Below are positions 36,862-46,568 of a stretch of 64,000 nt of DNA, piece after piece. Under the pieces are notes generated by a model that saw nothing but the letters and a program-made list of their open reading frames with translations, had not been told where the DNA came from and made no database searches. The translations under genes were made by a program, and so were the position numbers. The DNA comes from an uncultured Bacteroidota bacterium (GTDB lineage: Bacteria; Bacteroidota; Bacteroidia; Bacteroidales; VadinHA17): contig CAIJYD010000091.1 in NCBI GenBank assembly GCA_903824785.1, positions 1-64,000 on the forward strand. Direction: 5' to 3'. Positions within the stretch are counted from its first letter, which is position 1. Each line of letters starts with the position of its first letter.

Positions 36862-39567
36862 TTATTGATTTAAAGATGTTTCAATTAAGGAACCAACAAC
36901 TTCCATCCTGGATACCTGATCATTATCAAGTGTTACTAAGGCAACGTATGGTTTATTTCTGTCGGTTACTTTCAGTTTAAAAATGGTTTCTGCAGTACTG
37001 TTGCCGGAGAGTTCAAATTTCTGGCTTTCATTATTGGTTTTTGCATTAAATGTTCTCAAATCAATTTTGTGGCTGCCGGAACCGGTAATAACTACTTTTA
37101 AACTTACTGTTCCATCGTCAGCAATCGATTTTTCAATTTTAAAGACGGCATCTTTAGGTTGCTCATTGCCTCCCGGCTTCATATTGTCGTAATTTGCATA
37201 GACAGAGACTGCTCCAAGGAAACGGTTTACCGGTTCTACCCAGATCTCTTTGCTTGTTGCTGTGTTTGTGGCACACCAGTGTGGCATGTCGCCGTTCATA
37301 CAATCCATTCCAACAGGTAATGAGCCTACAATATCTTTCAGGCAATAAGCAAATTGCGGGGCAAAACCGTAACCGGCACCATACATAAGACTTTGTCCGA
37401 ATGGATTGGCCCCCAATACCCATTCAAGCTGTTTGCCAACCAATTGCATTCCGGCACTGTCTTGACGGAGGCGGGAGGCTTCGGCCAGGGCCCATGTTGA
37501 GGACATATGGATATTTGTATTTCCATGGAACAACCCATCACGGTAAATCGGGAATGTTCTTAAAACATATTCTCCTTTTAGCGGAGTTCCATCTTTGAAC
37601 TGTCTGAGCATATCTGCACGAACCAGCGTATCTTTTTCAGCCATTATATCAGACTTTTTCCAGACGGAATTTGGAAGATTGAAATAAGGGGCTGCAATAA
37701 GACTTCCTTGTTTCATGAAGTATTCTGAATGAAGAACTGCTGCACCATACCATTCCATCCAGTTCTGGTTATCAGGAAGCTCTTTGCAGAGCATGGCAAG
37801 GGCGATGAGAGGAGCCTCCTCAAAAGCTGCATGCAGGTTATGAATTACTTTTTCGCGACCGGTATTTTCATAGAAATAGCCGGTGACAGGGATCCCATCC
37901 AGAAAACTCTGTTCCTGGCAGCTAATTAGCAGTTTCCCAAAACTAACTGCATATTCCCGGTATTTTTCCTCACCGGTCATCCTGGCCAGAAGCAATGAGG
38001 AGGTAACTCCCCACGAAGCTTCTTTGTAATCAGCTTTTTCCCATTTCTTCTGGGAATCAACTGCAGCCTGCCAGTCTTCAATTGCCGCTGTACGCGATTT
38101 CGTTGCAAGTTCAGGATGAGATTTTTCAAGCATCATGGCAGCCTTACACTGTACTGCAGCTGCCAGAAAATTCTCCCATGGCACATTGCGGGCCGGAGTT
38201 ACTATATCATCAATTGTTCCGACTTTGTTATCGGTATACATTCTTGTCACGCTGAAACTCATGTGATAGCCATCTCCGAAACGGGTTTTGAGCAGCCACT
38301 CAAGCCCCCAGACAATTTCCTCACGGATACGGGTGGCAAGCACGGTTGCGTCGCTTTTTTCCTGAATAGATTCCAGGTTATTCATCATTGCCAGGGTAGA
38401 CATTGCTGTACGCCACGAACCCTGTGAAAGATCACCGGCATCATGCCAGCCGCCATTGATAATTTTCTTTTCTTCACCTTTGAATCCCTGCAAGTCCTTA
38501 TGGCATTCAAGGTGTATACCAGGCACATTATATCCGCAACGTTCGCACCAGAAAAAATTAATTGCTTTGAAAACCGGTTGCAGCCAGATGTTTTCATCAA
38601 TCCGGAACATGCCTGATCTGATCTCCCCGGTTTGAATAGTGTAAATGCCACTTTTAGTAAGTTCGGAGAAATTGAGCTGTTGAAACACCCCGTTTTTGTT
38701 ATTTATGATATTGACGTTACCTGAAAAAACAGTATTGCCTGACTTGTCAATAACTTTGAAAGTATTTCCGGCACCTTTTCCGGCCATTGCAACTTTTGGA
38801 TCTCCAGGCCTGTAACCGGCATGGCTGAATGAGATCTTTCCGGGAATAACATTCCATCCTTCAAAAGGGTCAGTTTCTACTTTCTGAAGTTCAATCTTAT
38901 CAATATCATATGTTACAACTCCTTTTTCTTCAGGATTGTGTCCGGTCAGCATCTGGTTTATCTTAATAGCAGTAATCCGGTCTCTCTTAATATGAGGAAT
39001 TTCAAAAAGAACATTATTCCACTCCCCGGGCTTCAGATCCTGTATGAAATGGCCATTACGAGGTGTTGTGGCAGTGTAAACAGTTCCTTCATTATCTAAA
39101 TTGAGATTAAGGCAATAGGTCATAATATCAGAGGGGTGAACATAGACCCAGAATGATAGTCTGTTGTAATCTGACCAGTTCTGTGGTTCATTGAACTTTA
39201 GCTGGACTGAGGCATTTCCTCCCTGTGTTCCTCCAAATGATCCCCATTCTGTCCGGTTCTTTCTGTAATGTTCTTCATCGCGCAGGGAGGTGCGGAAACG
39301 AAGTGACTTTTTCCCATCCTTTGAGCGCTCTGAGGTAAAGCTCATCTCTCCGATTCCGGTAACTATCCAGCCTGATTCTTTTTCCATGTTATCAACCAGC
39401 CTGGTATCAAGAACAGGTTTCTTTGCCCATTCCGACATAAGTGAATTCTGCTCAGGTACCGCCAGCGGGAAAGGGCTGAAGGTTAGCAGGTTTTCTTCTG
39501 CAACCTCTTTGCCTGCCTGACAGGATATCAGAGTCGCTGTTAAAAAAGTGACAAGGAATTTCTTCAT
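36862..39567 (-). CDS. large GH9 glycoside hydrolase lipoprotein
   Basis: A 901-residue protein with a lipobox (TLISC). An N-terminal carbohydrate-binding-like beta domain (about 60-235) is followed by a CelD_N Ig-like domain (about 240-330) and a GH9 (alpha/alpha)6 barrel (about 335-790). GGWHDAGDLSQG carries the catalytic-base Asp. A C-terminal beta segment ends the protein. Family 9 includes endoglucanases and exo-beta-glucosaminidases of chitin/chitosan pathways. It is the first gene of a two-gene unit with GH18. Confidence 0.88.
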   Translation of the reverse strand: MKKFLVTFLTATLISCQAGKEVAEENLLTFSPFPLAVPEQNSLMSEWAKKPVLDTRLVDNMEKESGWIVTGIGEMSFTSERSKDGKKSLRFRTSLRDEEHYRKNRTEWGSFGGTQGGNASVQLKFNEPQNWSDYNRLSFWVYVHPSDIMTYCLNLNLDNEGTVYTATTPRNGHFIQDLKPGEWNNVLFEIPHIKRDRITAIKINQMLTGHNPEEKGVVTYDIDKIELQKVETDPFEGWNVIPGKISFSHAGYRPGDPKVAMAGKGAGNTFKVIDKSGNTVFSGNVNIINNKNGVFQQLNFSELTKSGIYTIQTGEIRSGMFRIDENIWLQPVFKAINFFWCERCGYNVPGIHLECHKDLQGFKGEEKKIINGGWHDAGDLSQGSWRTAMSTLAMMNNLESIQEKSDATVLATRIREEIVWGLEWLLKTRFGDGYHMSFSVTRMYTDNKVGTIDDIVTPARNVPWENFLAAAVQCKAAMMLEKSHPELATKSRTAAIEDWQAAVDSQKKWEKADYKEASWGVTSSLLLARMTGEEKYREYAVSFGKLLISCQEQSFLDGIPVTGYFYENTGREKVIHNLHAAFEEAPLIALAMLCKELPDNQNWMEWYGAAVLHSEYFMKQGSLIAAPYFNLPNSVWKKSDIMAEKDTLVRADMLRQFKDGTPLKGEYVLRTFPIYRDGLFHGNTNIHMSSTWALAEASRLRQDSAGMQLVGKQLEWVLGANPFGQSLMYGAGYGFAPQFAYCLKDIVGSLPVGMDCMNGDMPHWCATNTATSKEIWVEPVNRFLGAVSVYANYDNMKPGGNEQPKDAVFKIEKSIADDGTVSLKVVITGSGSHKIDLRTFNAKTNNESQKFELSGNSTAETIFKLKVTDRNKPYVALVTLDNDQVSRMEVVGSLIETSLNQ

Positions 39568-39759
39568 AGGTGCAAAGGTTTATGTATAGTTATATTATGA
39601 TGAAATTTACACAATTTTTTTTTTGGAATTAAGAATCACAATTATAAACCACTTAAAAAAAAAGTTAAAAAACATTAAAATCACCATTTCTACAGTACGT
39701 AAGGAAGAATTATCTTAAATTTAATTACTGAACAATATTATAAACCTGAATCCTTGATT

Positions 39760-42174
39760 ATGAAAACCAAACCAGTTCTTTTACTTGTGTGTTTCTTTTT
39801 ATTTTCATGTTTGTCCTCACTGAGCACTATAAACGGGCAGGACAAATTAACTATTAATGATCAGGGCTATTTTGAAATGCCCGGATTTGATGTGATGGTC
39901 TTTGACGATTACTATCCAATGGGTCACCAGAGCGGAGTAACGATAATACAGAACGGAGTAAGGGTGGCTGCTAATGGTGATATTCGTTTCGGATTGGCCG
40001 CACCCCCGAAAAATGTTAAAAAGGTTGATAAGAATGCCGGAACAATAGAAGCTGAGGTAAATTATCCGGAGATCTCTTTCAAATATACCATTAAGGTTAA
40101 AGCAGCCGGAAAAAAAATAATCATTACTGCCGATCTGGGCAGCGCTCTCCCTTCCGATCTTGCAGGTAAAGCATGGTTTAATCTTGAACTTTTCCCTGCA
40201 ATTCTTTTTGGAAAGAGCTGGAACATGGATAATAAGACCGGATTTTTTCCAACAGATTCTTACGGACCTGTTTCCGGCCCCGATCTTATTCCTTATGCTG
40301 TAGGTAAAGTCCTTACAGTTGCCCCTGAAGTTGAGGCTCAGCGTTTAGTTGTTAAATCTCTTAAAGGAGATATTGAGCTTGTTGATGGCAGGAATAGTGG
40401 AAAAGCTGGCTGGTTTATAATCAGAACCTCAATTCCATCAGACGAAACGGCAAATGTTATTGAATTGGAGATTGAAGCAAATACGATTAAAAATTTTGTT
40501 TACCAGCCTGTCATTCATATTAGCCAGGTGGGATACCTTCCAGGAGAACCTAAAAAAGCGGTAATTGAATTTGACAAAAAGACATCCATCTCCGGGAAAG
40601 TCAATGTGTTAAAGCTCAGCGCTGATGGTTCAATGAAAAGTGTTCTGTCAGTGGCTCCTGTCATGTGGGGCAAGTTCCTGAAATACAATTATGCGGTTTG
40701 TGATTTCACAAATCTTAAAGAAGATGGCATATATATAATAAAGTATGGTGATGTTTCTTCAAACCTGTTCAGGATTGACAAAGATATTTATAACAGGTAT
40801 GTCTGGCAGCCAACACTTGAGTATTTTCTTCCTGTTCAGATGTGTCATATGCGCATTGAACAGGGATCGAGGGTCTGGCACGACTATTGCCATCTCGATG
40901 ACGCAATAATGGCTCCGACCAATCTTACCCACTTTGATGGCTATTCACAGGGACCTGAAACATTTACATCATTCAAAAACCCCGATCATGTTCCTAATCT
41001 TGATCGTGGCGGCTGGCACGACGCAGGTGATTACGACCTTCGCATAGAGTCGCAGGCAGTCACAACATGGAGACTGGCAATGATGTATGAATATTTTGGA
41101 ATTGATTTCGATGCTACTACTGTCGATCAGCCATCCAGGATTGTAACGATTCACAAACCCGATGGTATTGCTGATGCACTTCAGCAGGTTGAGCACGGTG
41201 TCCTGACCATTCTGGGGGGATATAAGGGATTGGGCAGATTGTACGACGGAATGATAAGTCCGACCCGCAAGCAATACAGCCTTATGGGTGATGCAAGCTC
41301 TCAGACCGACAACCTTAACTATAGCCGAGACCTTCCGGAAGGAGCCAAAACAACATATCAGTCATCGGTAATGGACGACAACTGGGTTTTTACCGAGGAT
41401 CATCCGGGCCATGAGATGCTTGGTGCTGCAACACTTGCCTCATCATCGCGTGTTCTGAAAAAATGGAAACCTGAAATGTCATTAGAATGTCTCAATGCTG
41501 CGGAAGATATCTACGCAACTGCGGCAAAGAAGAGAATGGTTGGTGAGAGAATTGCTGCAGCGGCAGAACTGTTCATGACAACAGGAAAGAGTCAATATCT
41601 GGCAGATATAATATCACAGAAAGAATATATCCTGGCAAATATGGGGAGAACTGCATGGGCAGTTGGAATGGTTTATAGCAAGATAACTGATCAGGTGTTC
41701 CGTAAAGATATGGACAAGGCAGTCAGAGATTATGCTGTTCTGCTCGAGAAGGAAGCTGCCTCAACACCGTTCGGGGTACCTTATAAACCCGATGTATGGG
41801 GCGATGGCTGGACAATACAATCATCAGGCGTCAGATATTATTTTCTGGTGACAGGTTTTCCCGGGGTATTCACACCCGATAGAATATTTAGCTCTGTACA
41901 GTTTGTTTTGGGTTGTCATCCCGGTGAGAATACTGCATCGTTTGCCTCAGGGGTAGGTGTGAAATCATTAACAGCAGCTTATGGCACAAGCCGTGCCGAC
42001 CTTTCTTATATTCCAGGTGGAGTTGCTTCAGGAACAGCTGTAATAAGACCGGATTTTCCTGAGCTGAAAGATAACTGGCCTTTCCTTTGGCAGCAGACAG
42101 AATATGTTATGGGAGGTGGTGAAACAGACTTTATGTTCCTTGTTCTGGCTACAAACAAGTTGCTTGGAAAGTAG
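39760..42174 (+). CDS. exported GH9 glycoside hydrolase
   Basis: An 804-residue protein from the ATG at 39760 (a TTG two codons upstream is less likely). The signal peptide is about 1-27 (ending INGQ), with a Cys in FLFSCLSSL that could be a lipobox. A N-terminal beta domain (about 30-240), Ig-like CelD_N domain (about 250-345) and GH9 barrel follow; GGWHDAGDYDLR holds the catalytic base and QQTEYVMGG the probable acid. It is paralogous to the GH9 at 43994 along its length (DDYYPMGHQSG against HDYYPSGHQGG). Confidence 0.88.
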   Translation: MKTKPVLLLVCFFLFSCLSSLSTINGQDKLTINDQGYFEMPGFDVMVFDDYYPMGHQSGVTIIQNGVRVAANGDIRFGLAAPPKNVKKVDKNAGTIEAEVNYPEISFKYTIKVKAAGKKIIITADLGSALPSDLAGKAWFNLELFPAILFGKSWNMDNKTGFFPTDSYGPVSGPDLIPYAVGKVLTVAPEVEAQRLVVKSLKGDIELVDGRNSGKAGWFIIRTSIPSDETANVIELEIEANTIKNFVYQPVIHISQVGYLPGEPKKAVIEFDKKTSISGKVNVLKLSADGSMKSVLSVAPVMWGKFLKYNYAVCDFTNLKEDGIYIIKYGDVSSNLFRIDKDIYNRYVWQPTLEYFLPVQMCHMRIEQGSRVWHDYCHLDDAIMAPTNLTHFDGYSQGPETFTSFKNPDHVPNLDRGGWHDAGDYDLRIESQAVTTWRLAMMYEYFGIDFDATTVDQPSRIVTIHKPDGIADALQQVEHGVLTILGGYKGLGRLYDGMISPTRKQYSLMGDASSQTDNLNYSRDLPEGAKTTYQSSVMDDNWVFTEDHPGHEMLGAATLASSSRVLKKWKPEMSLECLNAAEDIYATAAKKRMVGERIAAAAELFMTTGKSQYLADIISQKEYILANMGRTAWAVGMVYSKITDQVFRKDMDKAVRDYAVLLEKEAASTPFGVPYKPDVWGDGWTIQSSGVRYYFLVTGFPGVFTPDRIFSSVQFVLGCHPGENTASFASGVGVKSLTAAYGTSRADLSYIPGGVASGTAVIRPDFPELKDNWPFLWQQTEYVMGGGETDFMFLVLATNKLLGK

Positions 42175-42197
42175 CACATAACTTACATTTTATTACC

Positions 42198-43133
42198 ATG
42201 TCAATGAAAATCAATCGCAGAAAATTCATTGCCAGCACTTCATTATCAGCAACAGGAATTGTTCTTGGTAGCGCAATTATTCCCGGTTGTTCACAAGGGA
42301 AGAGCGACGTCAGAATTTCATACGACATAATGAAGGATGTCATGAAATACAGGAAGATCGATGCTCATGCACATCCCGGTCCGGACCTGGCCAGACAACT
42401 TGAAATTGCTGACAGGCTTGGCATAGAGAAGGTGCAGATCTCAAATCCGGTTACCAACTTCTCGGGAAAGGAGTCTGAAGGGCCGGAAGTGGTTCGGAAA
42501 AACAATGATGTTATTGTAAATGCAGTAAAGAAATACCCTGACAGGTTCATTGGGTTTTTTACTCTTAATCCGTTGTTTCAGAAGGAATCAATGGAAGAGA
42601 TTAAAAGATGCGTTGATCTTGGCTTGGTTGGTTATAAGGGATATACCCAGGCGAAAATCAACAACCCGGTTTATTACCCTATTATAGAAAAGCTCATTGA
42701 GCAGAAGATGATAGTTTTTATGCACACCTTCTGTCAGCTCGGAATGGGTGGTTATCGGATGAAATACGATACAGGAAGATTTCCGTTTACTACTCTTGCA
42801 GAAGATATGGTTGATTCTGCCACAAGATACCCTGAAGCGATCTTCCATTTTGCCCATATCGGAGGTGGTGGCGACTGGGAATATGAGTGCAAGATGCTTA
42901 AGCAGTGTCAGAATATCTATGTAGACACAGGGGGCAGCAACAATGAGGAGAATATAGTCGATTTTGCAATCAGTCATCTTGGAGAGGAGAGAATCTTTTT
43001 TGGTACTGACGGAGCTTATATTCATGGTGTTGGCAGGGTGCTGTCATCTGGTGCTACTGAAGATCAGAAGAGAAAAATCTTTTATGGCAACTATGCCCGG
43101 GTTTTAAAGAAAGGGGGTTACAATGTTGGTTGA
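42198..43133 (+). CDS. Tat-exported amidohydrolase-family protein
   Basis: A 311-residue protein with Tat signal NRRKFIASTSLSATG and a following PGC that may be lipidated. The amidohydrolase_2-type barrel shows IDAHAHPGPD near residue 55, FMHTFCQ, FHFAHIGGGG and FGTDG, the expected metal-binding His/Asp positions. This group includes decarboxylases and lactone hydrolases. It is encoded between two GH9 genes and overlaps the next amidohydrolase gene by 11 bases, so a carbohydrate-acid or lactone substrate is plausible. Confidence 0.82.
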   Translation: MSMKINRRKFIASTSLSATGIVLGSAIIPGCSQGKSDVRISYDIMKDVMKYRKIDAHAHPGPDLARQLEIADRLGIEKVQISNPVTNFSGKESEGPEVVRKNNDVIVNAVKKYPDRFIGFFTLNPLFQKESMEEIKRCVDLGLVGYKGYTQAKINNPVYYPIIEKLIEQKMIVFMHTFCQLGMGGYRMKYDTGRFPFTTLAEDMVDSATRYPEAIFHFAHIGGGGDWEYECKMLKQCQNIYVDTGGSNNEENIVDFAISHLGEERIFFGTDGAYIHGVGRVLSSGATEDQKRKIFYGNYARVLKKGGYNVG

Positions 43134-43947
43134 CATCAATGCATATGTAGGACACTGGCCTTTTAAACAGCTTCAGCATAATAACTGCCTGAAGCTCCTC
43201 GCCCGGATGAATAGCTATTCCGTTGATGCATCCGTAGTAAGTAACCTGAACGGGATTTTTTATAATAACACCCAGCCGGCAAATGAGGAACTTTACGAAG
43301 AGCTGAAATCAGATAAACGATTTTCCGGGAGGCTCTTTCCATTTGCGGTTATCAATCCTATATATGCAGGATGGCGGGAAGATTTTGATATATGTACAAC
43401 CAGATTTGGAATGAAGGGAGTAAGGGTATTTCCGCAATATCACGACTACGAAATAACTGATCCTTCGTTTATTGAGCTTGTTAACCTTGCCCGGGAAAGA
43501 GGATTGCCAGTGGCGATCGATATCAGGATGGTCGACAGCAGGCAACGTTCATGGATGGATATTCCGGTCTTTGAAAAAAGGGAAGAGAAATCCGATATCA
43601 TAACAAAAGAGTGGCAGCTGAAGAATGTTGTCCCGATAATTAAAGCGGTGCCGGATGCGAAATTCATAATAGTAAATATTGCCAATGGCTTAAAGTTAAA
43701 TGATGATGAGTTTGAGGTAATAAGGAAGGCAGATGTGCTCTTTGATACTTCCGGAAGATCAATGTCTGATCTGCCGGAGCTTATTTTAAAATTCGGGAAG
43801 GAGAAGTTTGCTTTTGGCTCTCATGCTCCAATACTCGATTACCTTTCCGGCCACCTTCGGATAGAATATATGAATGATTCGGAGGCTGATGAGGCAGTTA
43901 AGGAGTTGCTCAGATCGGGAAATGCAAGGCGAATGCTTGGAATCTGA
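43123..43947 (+). CDS. amidohydrolase-family protein without signal peptide
   Basis: A 274-residue TIM-barrel protein beginning DINAYVGHWPF, where the family usually has the metal-binding DxHxH; here the pattern is DINAYVGH, so the metal site is altered. Later segments KGVRVFPQYHDYEITD and FGSHAP are family-like. It overlaps the Tat-exported amidohydrolase gene and the two may act together, although only one carries an export signal. Confidence 0.75.
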   Translation: MLVDINAYVGHWPFKQLQHNNCLKLLARMNSYSVDASVVSNLNGIFYNNTQPANEELYEELKSDKRFSGRLFPFAVINPIYAGWREDFDICTTRFGMKGVRVFPQYHDYEITDPSFIELVNLARERGLPVAIDIRMVDSRQRSWMDIPVFEKREEKSDIITKEWQLKNVVPIIKAVPDAKFIIVNIANGLKLNDDEFEVIRKADVLFDTSGRSMSDLPELILKFGKEKFAFGSHAPILDYLSGHLRIEYMNDSEADEAVKELLRSGNARRMLGI

Positions 43948-43993
43948 ACGGGGAAATGGAATTAAGAAAATAATATTTTAAAACTTCTCAACT

Positions 43994-46471
43994 ATGAAAA
44001 ACAGAACAGTATCAGCACTTAGTTTAATCGTTGTTCTATTTATCTTTCTGACAGGATGTAATCAGAATCAATCCGGGAAGAAAATGGTAATCAACGATAA
44101 GGAATATCTTACTAAACCAGGCCTCTCGGTAATGGCTTTTCACGATTATTATCCATCCGGCCATCAGGGAGGAATTGTTATCATCCAGCATGGCGAAAGG
44201 ATAGCAACAAATGGGTTTATCAGAATGCAACCGGTTGATGGAAAACGAATTCCCGACCCGTTAGGGGCAAAACGTGAAATAGATTCTGTTAAACAGGTAA
44301 TTAAATCAGTTGTAGCTTACGATGATTTCGGATTTAAATATGCCGTAAGGGTATGGTCGGAAGGTGATAACATAAAGCTGGCTGTCGACCTCGATAAACC
44401 TCTTCCGAAAGAGTGGGAAAAGAAACTGACTTTTGAAATGGAGTTTTATCCACCTCTTTACAGGGGAAAGTCTTATCATATTGGAGAATCATTCGGATAT
44501 ATCCCTCACCAGACGCTTGGTACAAAAATGATGGGGGCGGATAGCACTTACAAGCCTGTTCCAATGGGGCATGGTAATAAATTTATCCTTGCCGCAGAGG
44601 ATCCCTTGAGGAAAGTAGTTATTGAAAGTCCTAAAACAGAAATGGTTGTGACAGATCAGCGGATCACATCCTATGGAGGCTGGATCATTGTAAAATCTGA
44701 GGTTCCTGCCGGAGTAACTGAAAATGCAATTGAATGGACAATAACACCCAATGTGATACCCGGCTGGAAAAGAGAACCGGTTATCGCCATCTCACAGGTG
44801 GGCTATGATCCCGATCAGGTAAAAAAAGCTATTCTTGAACTTGATCCGCAGACAAAAAAACTTGAAAAGGCCACTCTTCTTAAGATAACAGGAGATGGCA
44901 AAACCACTACTGTATTATCAGATGTACCGGAGAAATGGGGCAGTTTTCTCTGTTATAATTACGCCATTTTTGATTTCTCATCTGTGAAGGATCCGGGAAT
45001 GTATATGGTTACCTATGGGAAAACAAAGTCATATCCGTTTTCAATTAAGAGTGGAATTTTCAGTGCAGGGGTATGGCAGCCCACTCTTGAGGCCTATTTC
45101 CCTGTTCAGATGTGCCATGTAAAAGTGAAAGACAGGTCACAGATCTGGCATGGGGCTTGTCATCTCGATGATGCACTTCAGGCACCACTTGATATTCAGC
45201 ATATTGATCAGTACCGGCAGTACCCGGCCAAGGAGACCAATTATCCTGTTCAGACAACCATACCATATCTGAATGTTGGCGGCTGGCACGATGCAGGTGA
45301 TGACGATCTTGCTGCAGGTTCTCAGGCAAGTACAACACACTACCTGGTTCTTGCCTATGAGTTATCGAAGAACCAGTCTGATCAAACCTCTGTAAATTTT
45401 GAAGAAAAGTATGTGGAGATGTATAAGCCTGACGGCATTCCTGACTTTCTGCAACAGATTAAACAGGGAGCTTTGAATCTGCTTTCCGGATACCGTGCGG
45501 CAGGACATAGTTTCCATGGGATAATTGCAAACCGAGAAGGACGTAACATAACCGGTGACTGGGCTTCTCAGACAGATCAGCTTTTTTATGAATCAAAACT
45601 GAAGCCGAACCAAAAAACGATGACCACTTCTGGAGTAAGTGATGACAGATGGGCGTTCACCAACAGGGACACAGGCCTTGAATATAAGGTGGCAGCGGCA
45701 CTTACTGCTGCAAGCCGCGCTCTTGCCGGGTTTGATGATAAGCTCTCAAAGGAGTGTCTTGAAACAGCAAAAAAGGCTTGGGAATATGAACAGACACATG
45801 AACCGGTACGTACTCCTGCCGAATATGTGCCAAGAGACACCAAGGTTCAGGAGATCATTGCCACATCTGAGCTTTTATATACAACAGGAGAAGATAAATA
45901 TGCTTTCCATCTGAAGGCTCTTCAGCCTGATATTGAAAAAAGTGCAGCCAGAAGCGCATGGAGTGTGGCACGAGTCACTGACAAGCTAAAGGATGAGGCA
46001 TTCAATACAGGTATCAGGAGAGCTTTGGAAGCTTATAAGCCTAAATTAGATTCAGCATTGGCATCAACCCCTTTTGGTATTCAATGGAGACCCGCAGTAT
46101 GGGGAGTTGGATGGAGCATTCAGGAATTTGCTTTGCAGCATTATTATCTGGTAAAGAAATATCCTGATCTCTTTAATCGTGAGCCTATCATAAATGTGGT
46201 TAACTATGTTCTTGGCTGCCATCCGGCTTCAAATACATCTCTGGTTTCAGGAGTAGGGTCGCATTCCATTACAGTTGCTTTTGGGGTAAACAGGTCGATG
46301 GAAGGGTATATCCCGGGAGGAATGGTTTCAGGAACAGCGCTTATCAGGCCGGATTTTCCTGAACTCAAGGAGACAACTCCTTATCTTTACCAGCAGTCAG
46401 AATATGTTATGACTGGTGCGGCAACATATATCTTCTGTGTAATGGCCGCAGATTTGTTGCTCGGCAAATAA
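43994..46471 (+). CDS. GH9 glycoside hydrolase lipoprotein
   Basis: An 825-residue predicted lipoprotein (lipobox FLTGC near residue 22). It has the same three-part architecture as the GH9 at 39760: N-terminal beta domain, Ig-like CelD_N domain and GH9 barrel. GGWHDAGDDDLAAG carries the base Asp and YQQSEYVMTG the probable acid. The two genes arose by duplication and flank the amidohydrolase pair, so the four form a unit. A hairpin terminator follows. Confidence 0.88.
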   Translation: MKNRTVSALSLIVVLFIFLTGCNQNQSGKKMVINDKEYLTKPGLSVMAFHDYYPSGHQGGIVIIQHGERIATNGFIRMQPVDGKRIPDPLGAKREIDSVKQVIKSVVAYDDFGFKYAVRVWSEGDNIKLAVDLDKPLPKEWEKKLTFEMEFYPPLYRGKSYHIGESFGYIPHQTLGTKMMGADSTYKPVPMGHGNKFILAAEDPLRKVVIESPKTEMVVTDQRITSYGGWIIVKSEVPAGVTENAIEWTITPNVIPGWKREPVIAISQVGYDPDQVKKAILELDPQTKKLEKATLLKITGDGKTTTVLSDVPEKWGSFLCYNYAIFDFSSVKDPGMYMVTYGKTKSYPFSIKSGIFSAGVWQPTLEAYFPVQMCHVKVKDRSQIWHGACHLDDALQAPLDIQHIDQYRQYPAKETNYPVQTTIPYLNVGGWHDAGDDDLAAGSQASTTHYLVLAYELSKNQSDQTSVNFEEKYVEMYKPDGIPDFLQQIKQGALNLLSGYRAAGHSFHGIIANREGRNITGDWASQTDQLFYESKLKPNQKTMTTSGVSDDRWAFTNRDTGLEYKVAAALTAASRALAGFDDKLSKECLETAKKAWEYEQTHEPVRTPAEYVPRDTKVQEIIATSELLYTTGEDKYAFHLKALQPDIEKSAARSAWSVARVTDKLKDEAFNTGIRRALEAYKPKLDSALASTPFGIQWRPAVWGVGWSIQEFALQHYYLVKKYPDLFNREPIINVVNYVLGCHPASNTSLVSGVGSHSITVAFGVNRSMEGYIPGGMVSGTALIRPDFPELKETTPYLYQQSEYVMTGAATYIFCVMAADLLLGK

Positions 46472-46483
46472 AACTTTCCTGTG

Positions 46484-46515
46484 GGGCCTTGCCATGGCTT
46501 GGCCCTGCTTTTTTT
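46484..46515 (+). terminator. rho-independent terminator after the GH9/amidohydrolase unit
   Basis: GGGCC (46484-46488) pairs with GGCCC (46501-46505), and the loop contains a further GCCATGGC self-complementary segment. Seven T residues follow at 46509-46515. It sits just after the GH9 stop at 46471. Confidence 0.7.
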
Positions 46516-46568
46516 AAGCTGCTACTGATTATAAGGGAGATCCCGGGTTGTTTCTGTGAGAAGATGGT

